64,000 nt of DNA from Pseudaquidulcibacter saccharophilus (GCF_019455445.1 NZ_JAHWUS010000001.1:496001-560000), one strand, 5' to 3'; counted from the stretch's first letter, positions 1-8,898 are shown. Notes: generated by a model from the letters alone, not told the origin. Program-made: numbers and translations.

Positions 1-490
1 TAAGTGCAGGGATAAGGCGGTTTGATACTTCTTCGGCACAGGCAATGTGCATTGCGGTTGGGAAGGTATCGTTTGACGATTGTGACATGTTCACGTGGTC
101 ATTTGGGTGAATTGGTTTTTTTGAACCCATCTCGCCGCCCAACATTTCAATTGCGCGGTTTGAAATAACCTCATTGGCATTCATATTTGATTGCGTACCA
201 GAACCAGTTTGCCAAACCACCAATGGAAAATGATCGTTTAATTTGCCTTCAATAACTTCATCAGCAGCTTTGATAATGGTTTCACCCAAATCTTTTGGCA
301 TTTTGCCAAGTTCCATATTGGCAAGTGCCGCCGCTTTTTTAACAATGCCCAAAGCGCGAACGATTGGTGCAGGTTGTTTTTCCCAACCAATTTTAAAATT
401 GCCTAAAGAACGCTGTGCCTGTGCGCCCCAATATTTGTCGGATTCTACTTCGATTGGGCCAAAAGTATCGGTTTCGGTGCGTGTGGTCAT
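1..490 (-). CDS. fumC: Fumarate hydratase class II, N-terminal part (cut by window edge)
   Basis: Encodes the first ~163 residues of a class II fumarase, which interconverts fumarate and malate in the TCA cycle. The visible protein starts [18 protein letters not shown] and contains WGAQAQRSL and the stretch [18 protein letters not shown], which in this superfamily (fumarase, aspartase, argininosuccinate lyase) forms part of the substrate-binding region. [14 protein letters not shown] follows, another hallmark of FumC. The ATG lies at 490 and is preceded by a GGGTAAC ribosome-binding site. The gene runs off the left edge, so the C-terminal half, including the GSSxMPxKxNP signature, is not seen. 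A divergent S41 protease gene lies 227 bp away. The 3' truncation is only the window boundary. Confidence 0.95.
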   Translation of the reverse strand, partial: MTTRTETDTFGPIEVESDKYWGAQAQRSLGNFKIGWEKQPAPIVRALGIVKKAAALANMELGKMPKDLGETIIKAADEVIEGKLNDHFPLVVWQTGSGTQSNMNANEVISNRAIEMLGGEMGSKKPIHPNDHVNMSQSSNDTFPTAMHIACAEEVSNRLIPAL

Positions 491-634
491 GATGTTACCC
501 TTTTATTATAGAATTTTGCGCACCTCTATATCATTCTAGACCAAATTGTGAAGGGTAAATGGGCATAGATTTTAGTTTATAATGAAATAATTTGATGCGC
601 TTGTTTTGGTTGATTGAACAATAGAAATGGTGCG

Positions 635-647
635 GTAATCAGATTAC
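635..647. promoter_or_regulatory. 13-bp perfect palindrome upstream of the S41 protease gene
   Basis: GTAATC-A-GATTAC lies 71 bp before the protease ATG, in the 227-bp region divergent to fumC. The rest of that region is AT-rich and shows no RNA gene. The symmetry suits a dimeric regulator, but no family can be assigned. The functional role is inference. Confidence 0.25.
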
Positions 648-717
648 AAAATATTATATATACAAAGCAGAACATCACAGACAATATGAAGGAAAATTAT
701 AATCATAAGGGACATTT

Positions 718-1920
718 ATGAAAATTAATAAGCGTGAATTAATCACTTCTGGTCTTGGTGTTTTTGTATGTAATCTTCCATCTATTGCGATGGCTAAACA
801 GAATTTATACGGCGAAGTATTTGATATAGTATGGAAGAATATTGCCGATAAATATTGCTTCTTTGCCGAAAAAAGCATTGATTGGGAACTTGCACGCCGC
901 ATTTACCGCCCACAGGCCATGTCTGCACGTAGCCAAATTGCGTTCAAGGCGGTGATTGCTTCATTATTGCGTGAAACTTATGACCCCCATACCAATGTTC
1001 ATAATATGCCAGATGGTTATAAAAGGTTTCCATATTTCGATCTTTATTGCCAGAAAATAGATAATGATTACGTTATAAATGCTATTAAACAGAAATCATC
1101 GGCGGCAATAAATGGCGTTATGCCAATGGATAAAATAATCAAAATTGATAATATGCCAATTCAAGAGATGGTTAAAAAGAATTTGCCATTATCTTTAACC
1201 AAGCCAGATCCAAATGCCGAAGAGATGGCGTTAAATCAATCACTGGCAGGCAAAATTGCGACCCCAAGGCAATTGGTAATTAATAGGGATAATCAGGAAA
1301 AAACTATTGATTTGCCGCTTGTGGTTAATCTTAATGATTTGCCAGATATTAAATATAAGATGCTTGAAGGAAATATTGGCTATATTGAAATCCATAGCTT
1401 TGCAGATGAAAAGATTGTTACTGAATTTGCCAAGGCAATGGCGCAATTCAAAGATACAAAGGCAATAATCATTGATGTTCGTTACAATGGCGGTGGTGAT
1501 ACTGCCTATGCCCGCCCAATCATGGGGTGGTTTACTGCGGATAAAAAGCCGTATGCCCTTATGAATGAGCGTAAAGGCAAAGGCATGGGCGAAAAATGGA
1601 CCGAATATGTCGAGCCAAATGGTGATTATTGCTATAAGAACCCTGTGGTGATTTTATGTAACCATTGGTCCGCCTCGATGGCAGAGGGTTTCCCAATGGG
1701 GATGCGTGCGGTTTGTGGTGCAAAGATTATTGGAACAAAAATGATGGGGCTTGGTGCGGCGGTTGAAAGTAATAATATTGAGGATGTTAATCTATCATAC
1801 CAATATTCATTTCAACCGGTTTACGATGTAAATGGCATATCTCGCTCTTTATTTAGCCCTGATATTACAATCAGAAATGATGAAGATTTTCTTGGCGCTG
1901 CGCTTAAATATTTGGCTTAG
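718..1920 (+). CDS. S41 family peptidase (C-terminal processing protease-like), exported
   Basis: A 400-residue serine protease of the S41/CtpA type, likely acting in the periplasm. Residues 1-26 look like a Sec signal peptide (basic MKINKR, hydrophobic core, cleavage near SIAMA). A PDZ-like segment lies around residues 118-150 (INGVMPMDKIIKIDNMP). The protease core follows, with GNIGYIEIHSF, the strand IIIDVRYNGGGD, and NHWSASMAEGF, where the Ser before MAEG is the expected nucleophile. The end of the catalytic domain (IGTKMMGLGAAVE) is also recognisable. AAGGGAC before the ATG is a good ribosome-binding site. The 3' end overlaps the convergent TfoX-like gene by 17 bp. The substrate is unknown. 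Confidence 0.85.
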   Translation: MKINKRELITSGLGVFVCNLPSIAMAKQNLYGEVFDIVWKNIADKYCFFAEKSIDWELARRIYRPQAMSARSQIAFKAVIASLLRETYDPHTNVHNMPDGYKRFPYFDLYCQKIDNDYVINAIKQKSSAAINGVMPMDKIIKIDNMPIQEMVKKNLPLSLTKPDPNAEEMALNQSLAGKIATPRQLVINRDNQEKTIDLPLVVNLNDLPDIKYKMLEGNIGYIEIHSFADEKIVTEFAKAMAQFKDTKAIIIDVRYNGGGDTAYARPIMGWFTADKKPYALMNERKGKGMGEKWTEYVEPNGDYCYKNPVVILCNHWSASMAEGFPMGMRAVCGAKIIGTKMMGLGAAVESNNIEDVNLSYQYSFQPVYDVNGISRSLFSPDITIRNDEDFLGAALKYLA

Positions 1921-2233
1921 GTTTTCTAGGTTTTTTATCAGGTGTTGCCGCCGCAATCGCGTGCATAGTTTCGATAAACCCGCGCGGTTCGGACAATTGG
2001 TCGTCGGTCACAAGATAATATAGTTTTGATCCCGGATATGCTTCCTGCATCTCACAAATTTTATCCAAATGCGCACTTTGTTTTGTGGGTTTTATCAAAA
2101 GGCGGTCATCGCAAACAAAGGCAACTGTTTTGCCCATATAATAAAGGCAATATTCACCAAACATTGATTTTATTGAAAATCCGTCCCCCAGAACATGCAA
2201 TATATATTCACTATATTGTTTGGAGGTTGCCAA
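1904..2233 (-). CDS. TfoX/Sxy N-terminal domain protein
   Basis: A 109-residue single-domain protein matching the TfoX N-terminal domain: an early SIKSMFGEYCLYYMGKTVAF segment with the typical R/KxMFGxxxLY...G core, then LLIKPT, followed by YYLVTDDQL. It lacks the TfoX C-terminal domain, so it is not a full competence regulator. Stand-alone TfoX_N proteins are common and of unknown function. It starts at TTG, with AAAGGG seven bases upstream overlapping the stop codon of the DUF6157 gene, which implies translational coupling. The last 25 residues are Lys/Pro-rich. Its end overlaps the convergent S41 gene. Confidence 0.85.
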   Translation of the reverse strand: MATSKQYSEYILHVLGDGFSIKSMFGEYCLYYMGKTVAFVCDDRLLIKPTKQSAHLDKICEMQEAYPGSKLYYLVTDDQLSEPRGFIETMHAIAAATPDKKPRKPKPNI

Positions 2234-2235
2234 TT

Positions 2236-2637
2236 TTAGACCCTTTTAGATCGCATCCCTGCGGTTTTTTTGACGTCAGGATTTTTTAGAAGCGCTTTAT
2301 ATTCTTCTGATTCAATTGGGAAAGCGGCAATTTTTTCATTTTCATCATGATGAATGCCATAACCCATTGATTTCACAAGTGGCGAAGCGCGCAAACATGC
2401 TTGTGGTTTTTGAAAGAATTTTTCGCGTGCAGATGGGCGATCCGCATCAGAAATTTTTCCGCGTAGGGCAAAAACCTCAAACAATAAATCATCTGATGTC
2501 ATAAGATATGGCGAACCAAGCAATAACTCGAGCTGTAAGGCCCCGATTGTTCCAGCACGAATATTGGTCTTGGCAAAAGGTGCGGTATAGTCAATCGCAA
2601 CAGTTATCAAAGTATTTTTATAATTTGTGGTATTCAA
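2236..2637 (-). CDS. DUF6157 family protein
   Basis: A 133-residue cytosolic protein that I recognise as DUF6157 from its start (MNTTNYKNTLITVAID), the central YLMTSDDLLFEVFALRGKI, the SAREKFFQKPQACLRASPL segment, and the C-terminal ESEEYKALLKN and MRSKRV. The family is widespread and its function is unknown. Translation begins at TTG (2637), since no ATG fits and the family begins at exactly this residue. A GGAAAG sequence is close upstream. It forms a two-gene unit with the TfoX-like gene, two bases apart. The 362 bp upstream hold the trcR terminator and a long AT-rich palindrome. Confidence 0.82.
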   Translation of the reverse strand: MNTTNYKNTLITVAIDYTAPFAKTNIRAGTIGALQLELLLGSPYLMTSDDLLFEVFALRGKISDADRPSAREKFFQKPQACLRASPLVKSMGYGIHHDENEKIAAFPIESEEYKALLKNPDVKKTAGMRSKRV

Positions 2638-2902
2638 GACTTTCCAACCCCAAAACCAAAAAGCAAAACAATGCCTTAAAAAAACGCTTCAAAATCAAAC
2701 CCACTCAAGATGAGGTAATTAAAAATTGAAGTTGCCCAAAATTGAGCTGCCCAAAAAATGGGCTGCATAGATTTGCAAAGCAAAATTAAATATGTCAAGC
2801 CTCACATTTGCCGCAGGTGTTTAAAAAACGGTATTTTCACCTAATGAGAGATTTAAGCTAAAGAATTTCTGCTAAAAAATTCTTAGAAAATGTTTCTAGC
2901 AA

Positions 2903-2932
2903 AAATAAATTGCTTTTAAAAGTAATTTATTT
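2903..2932. repeat. 30-bp AT-rich palindrome between trcR and the DUF6157 gene
   Basis: AAATAAATT-G-CTTTTAAAAG-T-AATTTATTT reads as its own complement except at two symmetric positions. It sits 20 bp beyond the trcR terminator and about 265 bp upstream of the DUF6157 start. Within 2638-2999 (362 bp without a gene) the only recognisable items are this palindrome and the terminator. The flanks GCAAAAAT and ATTTTTGC extend the symmetry loosely. It could be a cruciform-forming site or an operator, which is inference. Confidence 0.4.
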
Positions 2933-2951
2933 CGCATTATTTTTGCGCAAT

Positions 2952-2983
2952 AAAAAAGCCACGCCCGAAAGCGTGGCTTTTTT
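2952..2983 (-). terminator. Rho-independent terminator of trcR
   Basis: A 13-bp stem (AAAAAAGCCACGC pairing with GCGTGGCTTTTTT) with a short CCGAAA loop, starting 17 bp past the trcR stop codon. The A/T flanks on both sides make it potentially bidirectional, but no plus-strand gene ends here. Confidence 0.85.
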
Positions 2984-2999
2984 ATAAATTTGTATTTAA

Positions 3000-3596
3000 T
3001 TATTCGCTTTCGGCGGTGTTACCACCTTCTACGATACCTGCTTCTTTCATTGCCTGTTCTTTGGCTTTTTTAGCGGCGGCTTGTGCGATAACACCGTCAA
3101 GCTCGATTTGGCCGCAAAGACCAACGCCAACTGGATCAACAGGTTTAATGTTAGGGCTGTCCCAGTGTGTACGGTCGCGAACAGATTCAATTGTTGATTT
3201 GGTTGTGCCAATAAGTTTTGAAATCTGTGCAAAAGTTACTTCTGGGTGATAACGAAGGAACCATGCGATTGCGTTTGGTCTGTCTTGACGGCGTGATAAC
3301 GGGGTATAGCGTGCCGCACGGCGTTTAGTTTTTGCCTGTGGGATTTCAATTACGCGACCTTCAAATTTTTTGATTTTATAATTAGGGTCTGCTTCACCTT
3401 TGGCGATTTCATCGCGCGAAAGCTGGCCGGCACCAATTGGATCTTGACCGCGAACGCCCGCTGCAACATCACCATCGGCAATGCCTTTAACTTCTAGGTG
3501 GTGTAATCCGCAAAATTCTGCAATCTGCGCAAAGGTAAGTGCGGTATTATCGATAAGCCATACAGCAGTTGCTTTTGGCATTAAAACTTCGGACAT
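3000..3596 (-). CDS. trcR: Cell cycle transcriptional regulator TrcR (DUF1013)
   Basis: A 198-residue protein of the alphaproteobacterial DUF1013/TrcR family, described as a transcription-associated regulator linked to the CtrA cell-cycle network. It has two related helix-turn-helix-like segments: residues ~10-40 (AVWLIDNTALTFAQIAEFCG) and ~104-135 (AIAWFLRYHPEVTFAQISKL, then GTTKSTIESVRDR). A KTKRRAARYTPLSRRQDRPN basic linker joins them. The C-terminus is Ala/Lys-rich. The ATG at 3596 has a GGAG ribosome-binding site. The gene appears monocistronic: a terminator follows it, and a 144-bp gap separates it from mpl. That gap contains a weak ACACTT/AAGTGT hairpin. Confidence 0.9.
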   Translation of the reverse strand: MSEVLMPKATAVWLIDNTALTFAQIAEFCGLHHLEVKGIADGDVAAGVRGQDPIGAGQLSRDEIAKGEADPNYKIKKFEGRVIEIPQAKTKRRAARYTPLSRRQDRPNAIAWFLRYHPEVTFAQISKLIGTTKSTIESVRDRTHWDSPNIKPVDPVGVGLCGQIELDGVIAQAAAKKAKEQAMKEAGIVEGGNTAESE

Positions 3597-3740
3597 CTAA
3601 ATCTCCTGCAACAGCAAAAGCGCGCCACCCTTTTCAAGGTGATGAACGCTTTTGGAACAAAAACTTTCATGAAAATTCTGCTTTATACAAATTTTACACT
3701 TTTTAGAAGTGTTGTGACTGAATTATTTTTGATACCTGAA

Positions 3741-5159
3741 TTAATTTGTTTGGCTAAATAATTCATCAAGTTTACTTGGAAGACTTGAAGGCAAACCAAA
3801 TAGCGGGCCAGATGATAATAATAAAATTACTTCATCGCCATTGAGGGCGGGAATAATTTTTTCAAGACAATCTTTAGCATCATTGATTTTAATAGTTTTT
3901 ACGCCCGCATTTTGTGTGCGTTCGAAAATTTCTTCATGGCTTGACTGGCTATGATTGGCTGCACCGTGAGTTGGGGGTGGCAAAAGATAAACTTCATCAA
4001 CGCCTTTAAAAACCGTATCATACCAATGTAATGAATCACGATTGCGCCATGAAAAAGTGTGTGGCTCAAAAATAACAATGCATTTTTTATTTGGAAAATG
4101 AAGTTTTATGGCGTCAATTGCGGAATGCGCTTTTTCAAATGATGAACCAAAACCCTCATAAACTGGAACAGTGCTTGTGGTGGTTTTTTTATCCAAGCGG
4201 CGGGTTACGCCCGCGAAATTTGCAATACCATCTTGTAACTGTTCTGGTGTTACTAATTTTTTGGTGAGGCAATATGCGGCGGCGGCAATTGCATTTTCGA
4301 TATTATGCAATCCCAATTGATGGGTAGAAAGTTTTATTTCGACTTTTTGTGGGGTTACAAGGGTGAATGTTGAAACCTCACCGGTTTTAATATCTTTGGC
4401 ATAAAAGCCATCGCATTCATCAAGGTCATAATAAATGGTTTGTGCCTGTTTGCCATTTTCTTTTATGATACGTCTAATGGGTTCGTATTTCTTGGCCGCA
4501 AAAATATAACCATCTGATGGAAGGTTGCGCACAAGTTTAGCAAACCGTTCTTCATATTCCGCCATAGTTGGGAACATGTTGATATGATCGTGAACAATTG
4601 AAGACAATAAAATATCTTTTGGCGTATATAGTTCAAATTTTGAACGGCGATCATCAAGGCTTATGACATATTCATCGCCTTCCATGATGAATTCGTTATC
4701 GCTGCCCCAATTTCCTGTGCGATCAAGGTTCTTTGCAATTGCGCCAATAAACCAACCTGGGCATCGGCCCGCATTTAACAATATGTGGGTAATAAGCGCG
4801 GTAAGCGACGATTTCCCAAAGCTTCCAGCGACAATAAGATTGTCTCTTTTTTCTGTGGCCTTGGCTAGATATGTAGCAAAATTATAGTGCGGAATGCCTC
4901 GCTTGATAATTTCAATATATTCTGGATTGGTCTCTGGATTGATTTTGGCGGTGGTGCCAATAATTGCCAATTCCACCCCATCTGGAACATTTGCGGCGTC
5001 AAAATGATCGCTATATTTTATGCCAATATCATCAAGATAGGTCGATATTGGGGCAAATACCCCCTCATCAGAACCAGTAACTTCGTGACCTTGTGATTTT
5101 AAAATTGATGCAAGGGCGGAAACACCAGCCCCAGCAATACCAAGAAAATAGGTTTTCAT
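3741..5159 (-). CDS. mpl: Mpl-type UDP-N-acetylmuramate:tripeptide ligase
   Basis: A 472-residue Mur ligase. Mpl re-attaches the recycled murein peptide L-Ala-gamma-D-Glu-meso-Dap to UDP-MurNAc in the cytosol. Seen: the N-terminal Rossmann start YFLGIAGAGVSALASILKS with GSDEGVFAPIS; the ATP loop VAGSFGKSSLTALI around residue 112; EGDEYVISLDDRRSKFELY, close to the Mpl EADEYD...F..KRSKF motif; HDHINMFPT; and the C-terminal domain with GVTRRLDKK. Length and motifs favour Mpl over MurC, though MurC cannot be fully excluded. The P-loop reads GSFGKSS rather than the usual GTHGKTT. It is the last gene of the unit that begins with hisB, with 17 bp between it and the GNAT gene. Confidence 0.85.
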   Translation of the reverse strand: MKTYFLGIAGAGVSALASILKSQGHEVTGSDEGVFAPISTYLDDIGIKYSDHFDAANVPDGVELAIIGTTAKINPETNPEYIEIIKRGIPHYNFATYLAKATEKRDNLIVAGSFGKSSLTALITHILLNAGRCPGWFIGAIAKNLDRTGNWGSDNEFIMEGDEYVISLDDRRSKFELYTPKDILLSSIVHDHINMFPTMAEYEERFAKLVRNLPSDGYIFAAKKYEPIRRIIKENGKQAQTIYYDLDECDGFYAKDIKTGEVSTFTLVTPQKVEIKLSTHQLGLHNIENAIAAAAYCLTKKLVTPEQLQDGIANFAGVTRRLDKKTTTSTVPVYEGFGSSFEKAHSAIDAIKLHFPNKKCIVIFEPHTFSWRNRDSLHWYDTVFKGVDEVYLLPPPTHGAANHSQSSHEEIFERTQNAGVKTIKINDAKDCLEKIIPALNGDEVILLLSSGPLFGLPSSLPSKLDELFSQTN

Positions 5160-5176
5160 TTTATGCCAATATAAAT

Positions 5177-5689
5177 CTATAATTTAAGGCGCATTATACG
5201 CTCATCATCCAATGTTTTGCCGACCTGATACAGATATTTTCCGACAATCTCAAACCCTAATTTCTTATAGAAACCAAGCGCGCGCTCATTTAATGACCAA
5301 ACCCCGAGAAAAAGCTCAGAAGTGGCAATGTTTTTTACATGCTGCAATAACTCATTATATAATTTGGGCGCCAAACCATTGCCCTTTTGGTCATCTGAAA
5401 CATAAAAGCGGTAGATTTCAAAAGCGTCCTTGGCATAGTTTTCAAATGGAAGGCTCATGGGGCCACCAAAAATATACCCCTTTATTTCATCATCTTCCCA
5501 CGCGATGCGAATAAAGTGTTCGGGTGTTTCGATGTGTTTAAGTGTTACTTCTGAATTATATTTGGCGTCAAGAAAATCTGCTAAATCCTGCGGGTCATAT
5601 ATGTGACCAAAAGTATCTTTAAAGCGCATTGCCATATATTGGGCAAGCTTGGGCGCATCGGTACTTATAGCAGGTTTTATTTCAATCAT
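5177..5689 (-). CDS. GNAT family N-acetyltransferase
   Basis: A 170-residue acetyltransferase that transfers the acetyl group of acetyl-CoA to an unidentified amine. The GNAT core is clear: strand IYRFYVSDDQKGNGLAPKLY carries the acetyl-CoA pyrophosphate loop (consensus Q/RxxGxG/A, here QKGNGLA), followed by ELFLGVWSLNERALGFYKKL and GFEIVGKYLYQVG, the typical N-x-x-A-x-x-F/Y-Y-x-K-x-G-F end. Its ATG overlaps the hisE stop by four bases (ATGA), so it is translated with the histidine operon, although this family is not a histidine enzyme. The substrate cannot be predicted. Confidence 0.88.
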   Translation of the reverse strand: MIEIKPAISTDAPKLAQYMAMRFKDTFGHIYDPQDLADFLDAKYNSEVTLKHIETPEHFIRIAWEDDEIKGYIFGGPMSLPFENYAKDAFEIYRFYVSDDQKGNGLAPKLYNELLQHVKNIATSELFLGVWSLNERALGFYKKLGFEIVGKYLYQVGKTLDDERIMRLKL

Positions 5690-6021
5690 TTTTTGCGTGA
5701 AGCCTTTTCATCAAGCCCGCCAATGCCACGACGTTTTGCCAAAACCTGTGCCACCTCATTTAAAGATACCCCGCGTGACATTAGCGCGACGACAAAGTGG
5801 TAAAGCACGTCCGCCGCCTCGGCCTTGATTTCTTCTTTTTCACCGGCAGCGATTTCTAATGCAAGCTCAACAGCTTCTTCACCGAGTTTTTTTGCGCATT
5901 TCGCGGGACCTTTTTGTAAAAGGCTTGCGGTATATGATTTTGTTGGGTCGGCATCTTTTTTTGCATCTAAATCAGCAAATAGAAAGTCTAATGCCTGCCC
6001 CAAAGTAATTTCATCATTCAT
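5686..6021 (-). CDS. hisE: Phosphoribosyl-ATP diphosphatase HisE
   Basis: A 111-residue stand-alone HisE, which hydrolyses phosphoribosyl-ATP to phosphoribosyl-AMP in the second step of histidine synthesis. The MazG-fold signature is visible: KSYTASLLQKGPAKCAKKLG, then EEAVELALEIAAGEKEEI and EAADVLYHFVVALMSRGVSL. The acidic clusters E-E-x-x-E and E-x-x-D bind the magnesium ions. It is not fused to HisI, which is not in this window. The start codon follows the hisF stop by two bases. Confidence 0.96.
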   Translation of the reverse strand: MNDEITLGQALDFLFADLDAKKDADPTKSYTASLLQKGPAKCAKKLGEEAVELALEIAAGEKEEIKAEAADVLYHFVVALMSRGVSLNEVAQVLAKRRGIGGLDEKASRKK

Positions 6022-6023
6022 CG

Positions 6024-6803
6024 TTAAATAACCTTGCGAACCTCAAGGCCCGCCTCTTTTAATTTGTCACGCGCTTCGGCAAGTGTGTGTGTGCCAAAGT
6101 GGAAAATACTGGCGGCAAGAACCGCATTGGCGTGCCCTTTGGTTACGCCTTCAACCAAATGGTCAAGATCGCCCACGCCACCTGATGCAATCACGGGAAT
6201 ATCGACCATAGAAGTTATGGTTGAAATCAATTCAATGTCATAGCCATCTTTGGTACCATCTTTGTCCATTGACGTTACCAACAATTCACCAGCACCATTT
6301 TTCCATGCAAGGTTTGCAAATTCAATGGCATCGATTCCAGTTGGTGTACGCCCGCCATGGGTGAAAATCTCCCATTTGGGGGTTTCGCCGTCTTTACTAA
6401 CGCGGCGGGCGTCAATTGCCACCACAACGCATTGTGAGCCAACTTGGCGTGATGCACGTGTAATTAAATCGGGGTCTTTAACTGCGGCAGTGTTAATTGC
6501 CACCTTATCCGCACCCGCCAAAAGCAAAGCGCGAAAATCTTCAACCGAGCGAACGCCGCCGCCAACAGTAAGCGGTGTAAAACAAACCTCCGCAGTGCGC
6601 GAAACAACATCGTAAAGAGTTGATCGCCCTTCATGCGAGGCAGAAATATCAAGAAAGCAGATTTCATCCGCGCCTTGTTCATCATAGAACTTTGCTTGTT
6701 CCACCGGGTCTCCGGCGTCACGCAGATTTTCAAACTGCACACCTTTTACAACGCGCCCATCTTTTACATCAAGGCAGGGAATTATGCGGGTCTTTAAACT
6801 CAC
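6024..6803 (-). CDS. hisF: Imidazole glycerol phosphate synthase subunit HisF
   Basis: A 259-residue (beta/alpha)8 cyclase subunit. With HisH it converts PRFAR and ammonia to imidazole glycerol phosphate and AICAR. Both catalytic aspartates are in place: [15 protein letters not shown] (near residue 11) and VVVAIDARR (near 130). The phosphate loops LTVGGGVRS and [14 protein letters not shown] are also present. Translation starts at GTG, overlapping the hisA stop as GTGA, which indicates tight coupling. Length and motifs are standard. Confidence 0.97.
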   Translation of the reverse strand: MSLKTRIIPCLDVKDGRVVKGVQFENLRDAGDPVEQAKFYDEQGADEICFLDISASHEGRSTLYDVVSRTAEVCFTPLTVGGGVRSVEDFRALLLAGADKVAINTAAVKDPDLITRASRQVGSQCVVVAIDARRVSKDGETPKWEIFTHGGRTPTGIDAIEFANLAWKNGAGELLVTSMDKDGTKDGYDIELISTITSMVDIPVIASGGVGDLDHLVEGVTKGHANAVLAASIFHFGTHTLAEARDKLKEAGLEVRKVI

Positions 6804-7534
6804 GCGGCTGCTCCTAATGCTTCTTTAGGGTCAATCAAGCCGTCATAAAGTGCCTTGCCCATGATTGCGCCATGAATTGCGCGGTTGCCAGGGGTAATTG
6901 CCAATTTTTTCATTGCAATAATGTCTTCAACCCCTTTAAGGCCGCCAGAGGCGATAATTGGTATTGAAACGCAATTTGCCATATTTTGGGTGTATTCAAG
7001 ATTGATGCCGGTTTTTGTGCCATCGCGATTGATATCAGTGGCAATAATCGCCGAAACGCCCGCGCCTTCAAAACGTTTCGCAAGTTCTTGGGCGTCGATA
7101 TTGGTTGCCTCGGCCCAGCCGGAAACCGCTACTTTGCCATCAATTGCGTCAATGCCAACTGCGATATGGCCCGGGAATTTTGTGGCCGCCTCACGGACAA
7201 ATTCAGGATTGCGTGCCGCAATTGTACCAAGAATAACGCGTGAAACCCCGGCGGTAAGCCAGTTTTCAATTGATTCAATATTTCTTATGCCACCACCCAA
7301 TTGGATTGGTAAATCAATATTGGCACGAATGTCTTTGATAACATCAACATTAACACTATGCCCGCTTAGGGCGCCATCAAGGTCAACGCAATGAAGATAT
7401 TCAAAGCCCCAATCAGAGAAACTACGCGCACGGTTAACTGGATTATCATCATAAACCGTTATCTCATCGAAACGACCTTTGAATAATCTTACTGCTTTGC
7501 CGTTTTTTAAATCAATTGCCGGATATAGTTTCAT
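6800..7534 (-). CDS. hisA: Phosphoribosylformimino-5-aminoimidazole carboxamide ribotide isomerase HisA
   Basis: A 244-residue (beta/alpha)8 isomerase of the fourth histidine step. It carries [20 protein letters not shown] with the catalytic Asp near residue 8, [26 protein letters not shown] with the second catalytic Asp, and [15 protein letters not shown] place the start at the ATG at 7534, which gives an ATGA overlap with the hisH stop. An in-frame upstream start at 7546 (GTG) would add four residues not usual for the family. Confidence 0.96.
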   Translation of the reverse strand: MKLYPAIDLKNGKAVRLFKGRFDEITVYDDNPVNRARSFSDWGFEYLHCVDLDGALSGHSVNVDVIKDIRANIDLPIQLGGGIRNIESIENWLTAGVSRVILGTIAARNPEFVREAATKFPGHIAVGIDAIDGKVAVSGWAEATNIDAQELAKRFEGAGVSAIIATDINRDGTKTGINLEYTQNMANCVSIPIIASGGLKGVEDIIAMKKLAITPGNRAIHGAIMGKALYDGLIDPKEALGAAA

Positions 7535-8154
7535 AATTTCAACCACGCTTCCAATAGTTTCAACCCGGCCTTTTGGCTTTTTTCTGGGTGAAACTGAAAT
7601 CCCATAATATTGTCTTTTGCTACTGCCGCCGCAAATGTATCATCGCCATATTGGCATGTGGCGGCAATATCTTCGTTGTTATCCGTTCTAAAGGCGTATG
7701 AGTGAACGAAATAAACATCTTGTGGCAAATTATCCCACGCATTGGCAAAAACTTTGCTTCCCAAAGGTGTTACTTCATTCCAGCCCATTTGCGGAATTTT
7801 TAAATTTTTATCATTGGGTTCAAGTCTGGTCACTTTTCCATTTATCCAGCCCAAACCAGGTGAGGTTTCAAATTCAATGCCGCAATCTGCCAAAAGCTGC
7901 ATCCCTACACAGATTCCAAGAAAGGGTGTTCCTTTTTTAAGAACCTTGTTTTCAAGAACTTCAACCATGCCATCAATCGCCTTAAGGCCATCCATACATT
8001 GTTTATATGCCCCAACACCAGGCAAAACGATACGATCTGATTTTGCAATTAAATCAGGATTGTTGGTAACAAAAATATCAATGTCGCAGGTTTTTGCGAT
8101 TGCTTTATGAACCGAACGCAGATTGCCGTAGCCATAATCAATTATCGTAAGCAT
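7531..8154 (-). CDS. hisH: Imidazole glycerol phosphate synthase glutaminase subunit HisH
   Basis: A 207-residue class I glutamine amidotransferase that supplies ammonia to HisF. The triad is visible: Cys in FLGICVGMQLLA, and His and Glu in FQFHPEKSQ. The N-terminus MLTIIDYGYGNLRSVHKA is typical of HisH. It sits between hisB (11 bp upstream) and hisA (4-bp overlap). Confidence 0.97.
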   Translation of the reverse strand: MLTIIDYGYGNLRSVHKAIAKTCDIDIFVTNNPDLIAKSDRIVLPGVGAYKQCMDGLKAIDGMVEVLENKVLKKGTPFLGICVGMQLLADCGIEFETSPGLGWINGKVTRLEPNDKNLKIPQMGWNEVTPLGSKVFANAWDNLPQDVYFVHSYAFRTDNNEDIAATCQYGDDTFAAAVAKDNIMGFQFHPEKSQKAGLKLLEAWLKL

Positions 8155-8165
8155 CTGTCTGTCCG

Positions 8166-8753
8166 TTATAAAACCCCTTTGGTCGAGGCATATTCCCCGC
8201 CAAGTCTGTCATCAATTGAAATCGCCATTCTCAACGCGCGGGCAAGTGCCTTATAGCTTGCCTCAATTATGTGGTGGCTATTTTCACCATAAAGGCTTTC
8301 AACATGTAGAGTTAGGCCAGCATTTCCTGCAAATGCGGCAAACCACTCTTTGAATAATTCAGTGTCCATTTCGCCAACTTTGTCGCGTTTAAATTCAACA
8401 CGCCATTCCAAATGTGGGCGGTTGGAAACGTCAACCACGGCGCGGCTTAAGGCCTCGTCAAGGGGGCAGTAATAGTGACCATAGCGAACAATACCTTTGA
8501 AGTCGCCAATCGCTTTTTTAAAGGCTTGGCCCATTACAATTCCGGTATCCTCGACTGTGTGGTGCATATCAATGTGCAAATCACCAACCGCAGTAACATC
8601 AAGGTCGATTGCCGAATGTTTTGCGAATGCCTCAAGCATATGGTCAAAGAAACCAATGCCAGTATTGATAGTGGCATTGCCTTTACCATCAAGGTTGATT
8701 TTAACCGAAATATCGGTTTCCTTGGTCTTGCGAGTGATTTCTGCGGTCCGCAA
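8166..8753 (-). CDS. hisB: Imidazoleglycerol-phosphate dehydratase HisB
   Basis: A 195-residue monofunctional IGP dehydratase of the sixth histidine step. The manganese-binding histidine motifs are present: [49 protein letters not shown] and [19 protein letters not shown]. There is no HisNB phosphatase domain. Translation starts at TTG (8753), supported by AGGAG six bases upstream; no in-frame ATG fits. It is the first gene of the his unit, so the promoter should lie in 8754-8898. Confidence 0.95.
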   Translation of the reverse strand: MRTAEITRKTKETDISVKINLDGKGNATINTGIGFFDHMLEAFAKHSAIDLDVTAVGDLHIDMHHTVEDTGIVMGQAFKKAIGDFKGIVRYGHYYCPLDEALSRAVVDVSNRPHLEWRVEFKRDKVGEMDTELFKEWFAAFAGNAGLTLHVESLYGENSHHIIEASYKALARALRMAISIDDRLGGEYASTKGVL

Positions 8754-8781
8754 TTTCTGCTCCTGAAATGATTTGATGCGG

Positions 8782-8846
8782 ATATAACATCTTTTTCGGT
8801 TTTGGGAATGTTTTTTTCCAAAAATGTGAATAATGCAATGTTATAT
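8782..8846. promoter_or_regulatory. Inverted repeat upstream of the his operon
   Basis: The arms ATATAACAT (8782-8790) and ATGTTATAT (8838-8846) are perfect 9-bp inverted repeats 47 bp apart, in the 145-bp gap between hisB and tlpA. A smaller TTTGGGAA/TTTTCCAAA hairpin lies between them. I found no histidine-rich leader peptide. A role in his operon control is inference. Confidence 0.25.
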
Positions 8847-8898
8847 TTGCACAATATCGCCAAAAGACGAATATAGACGCAAAACCTTTACCGATTAC

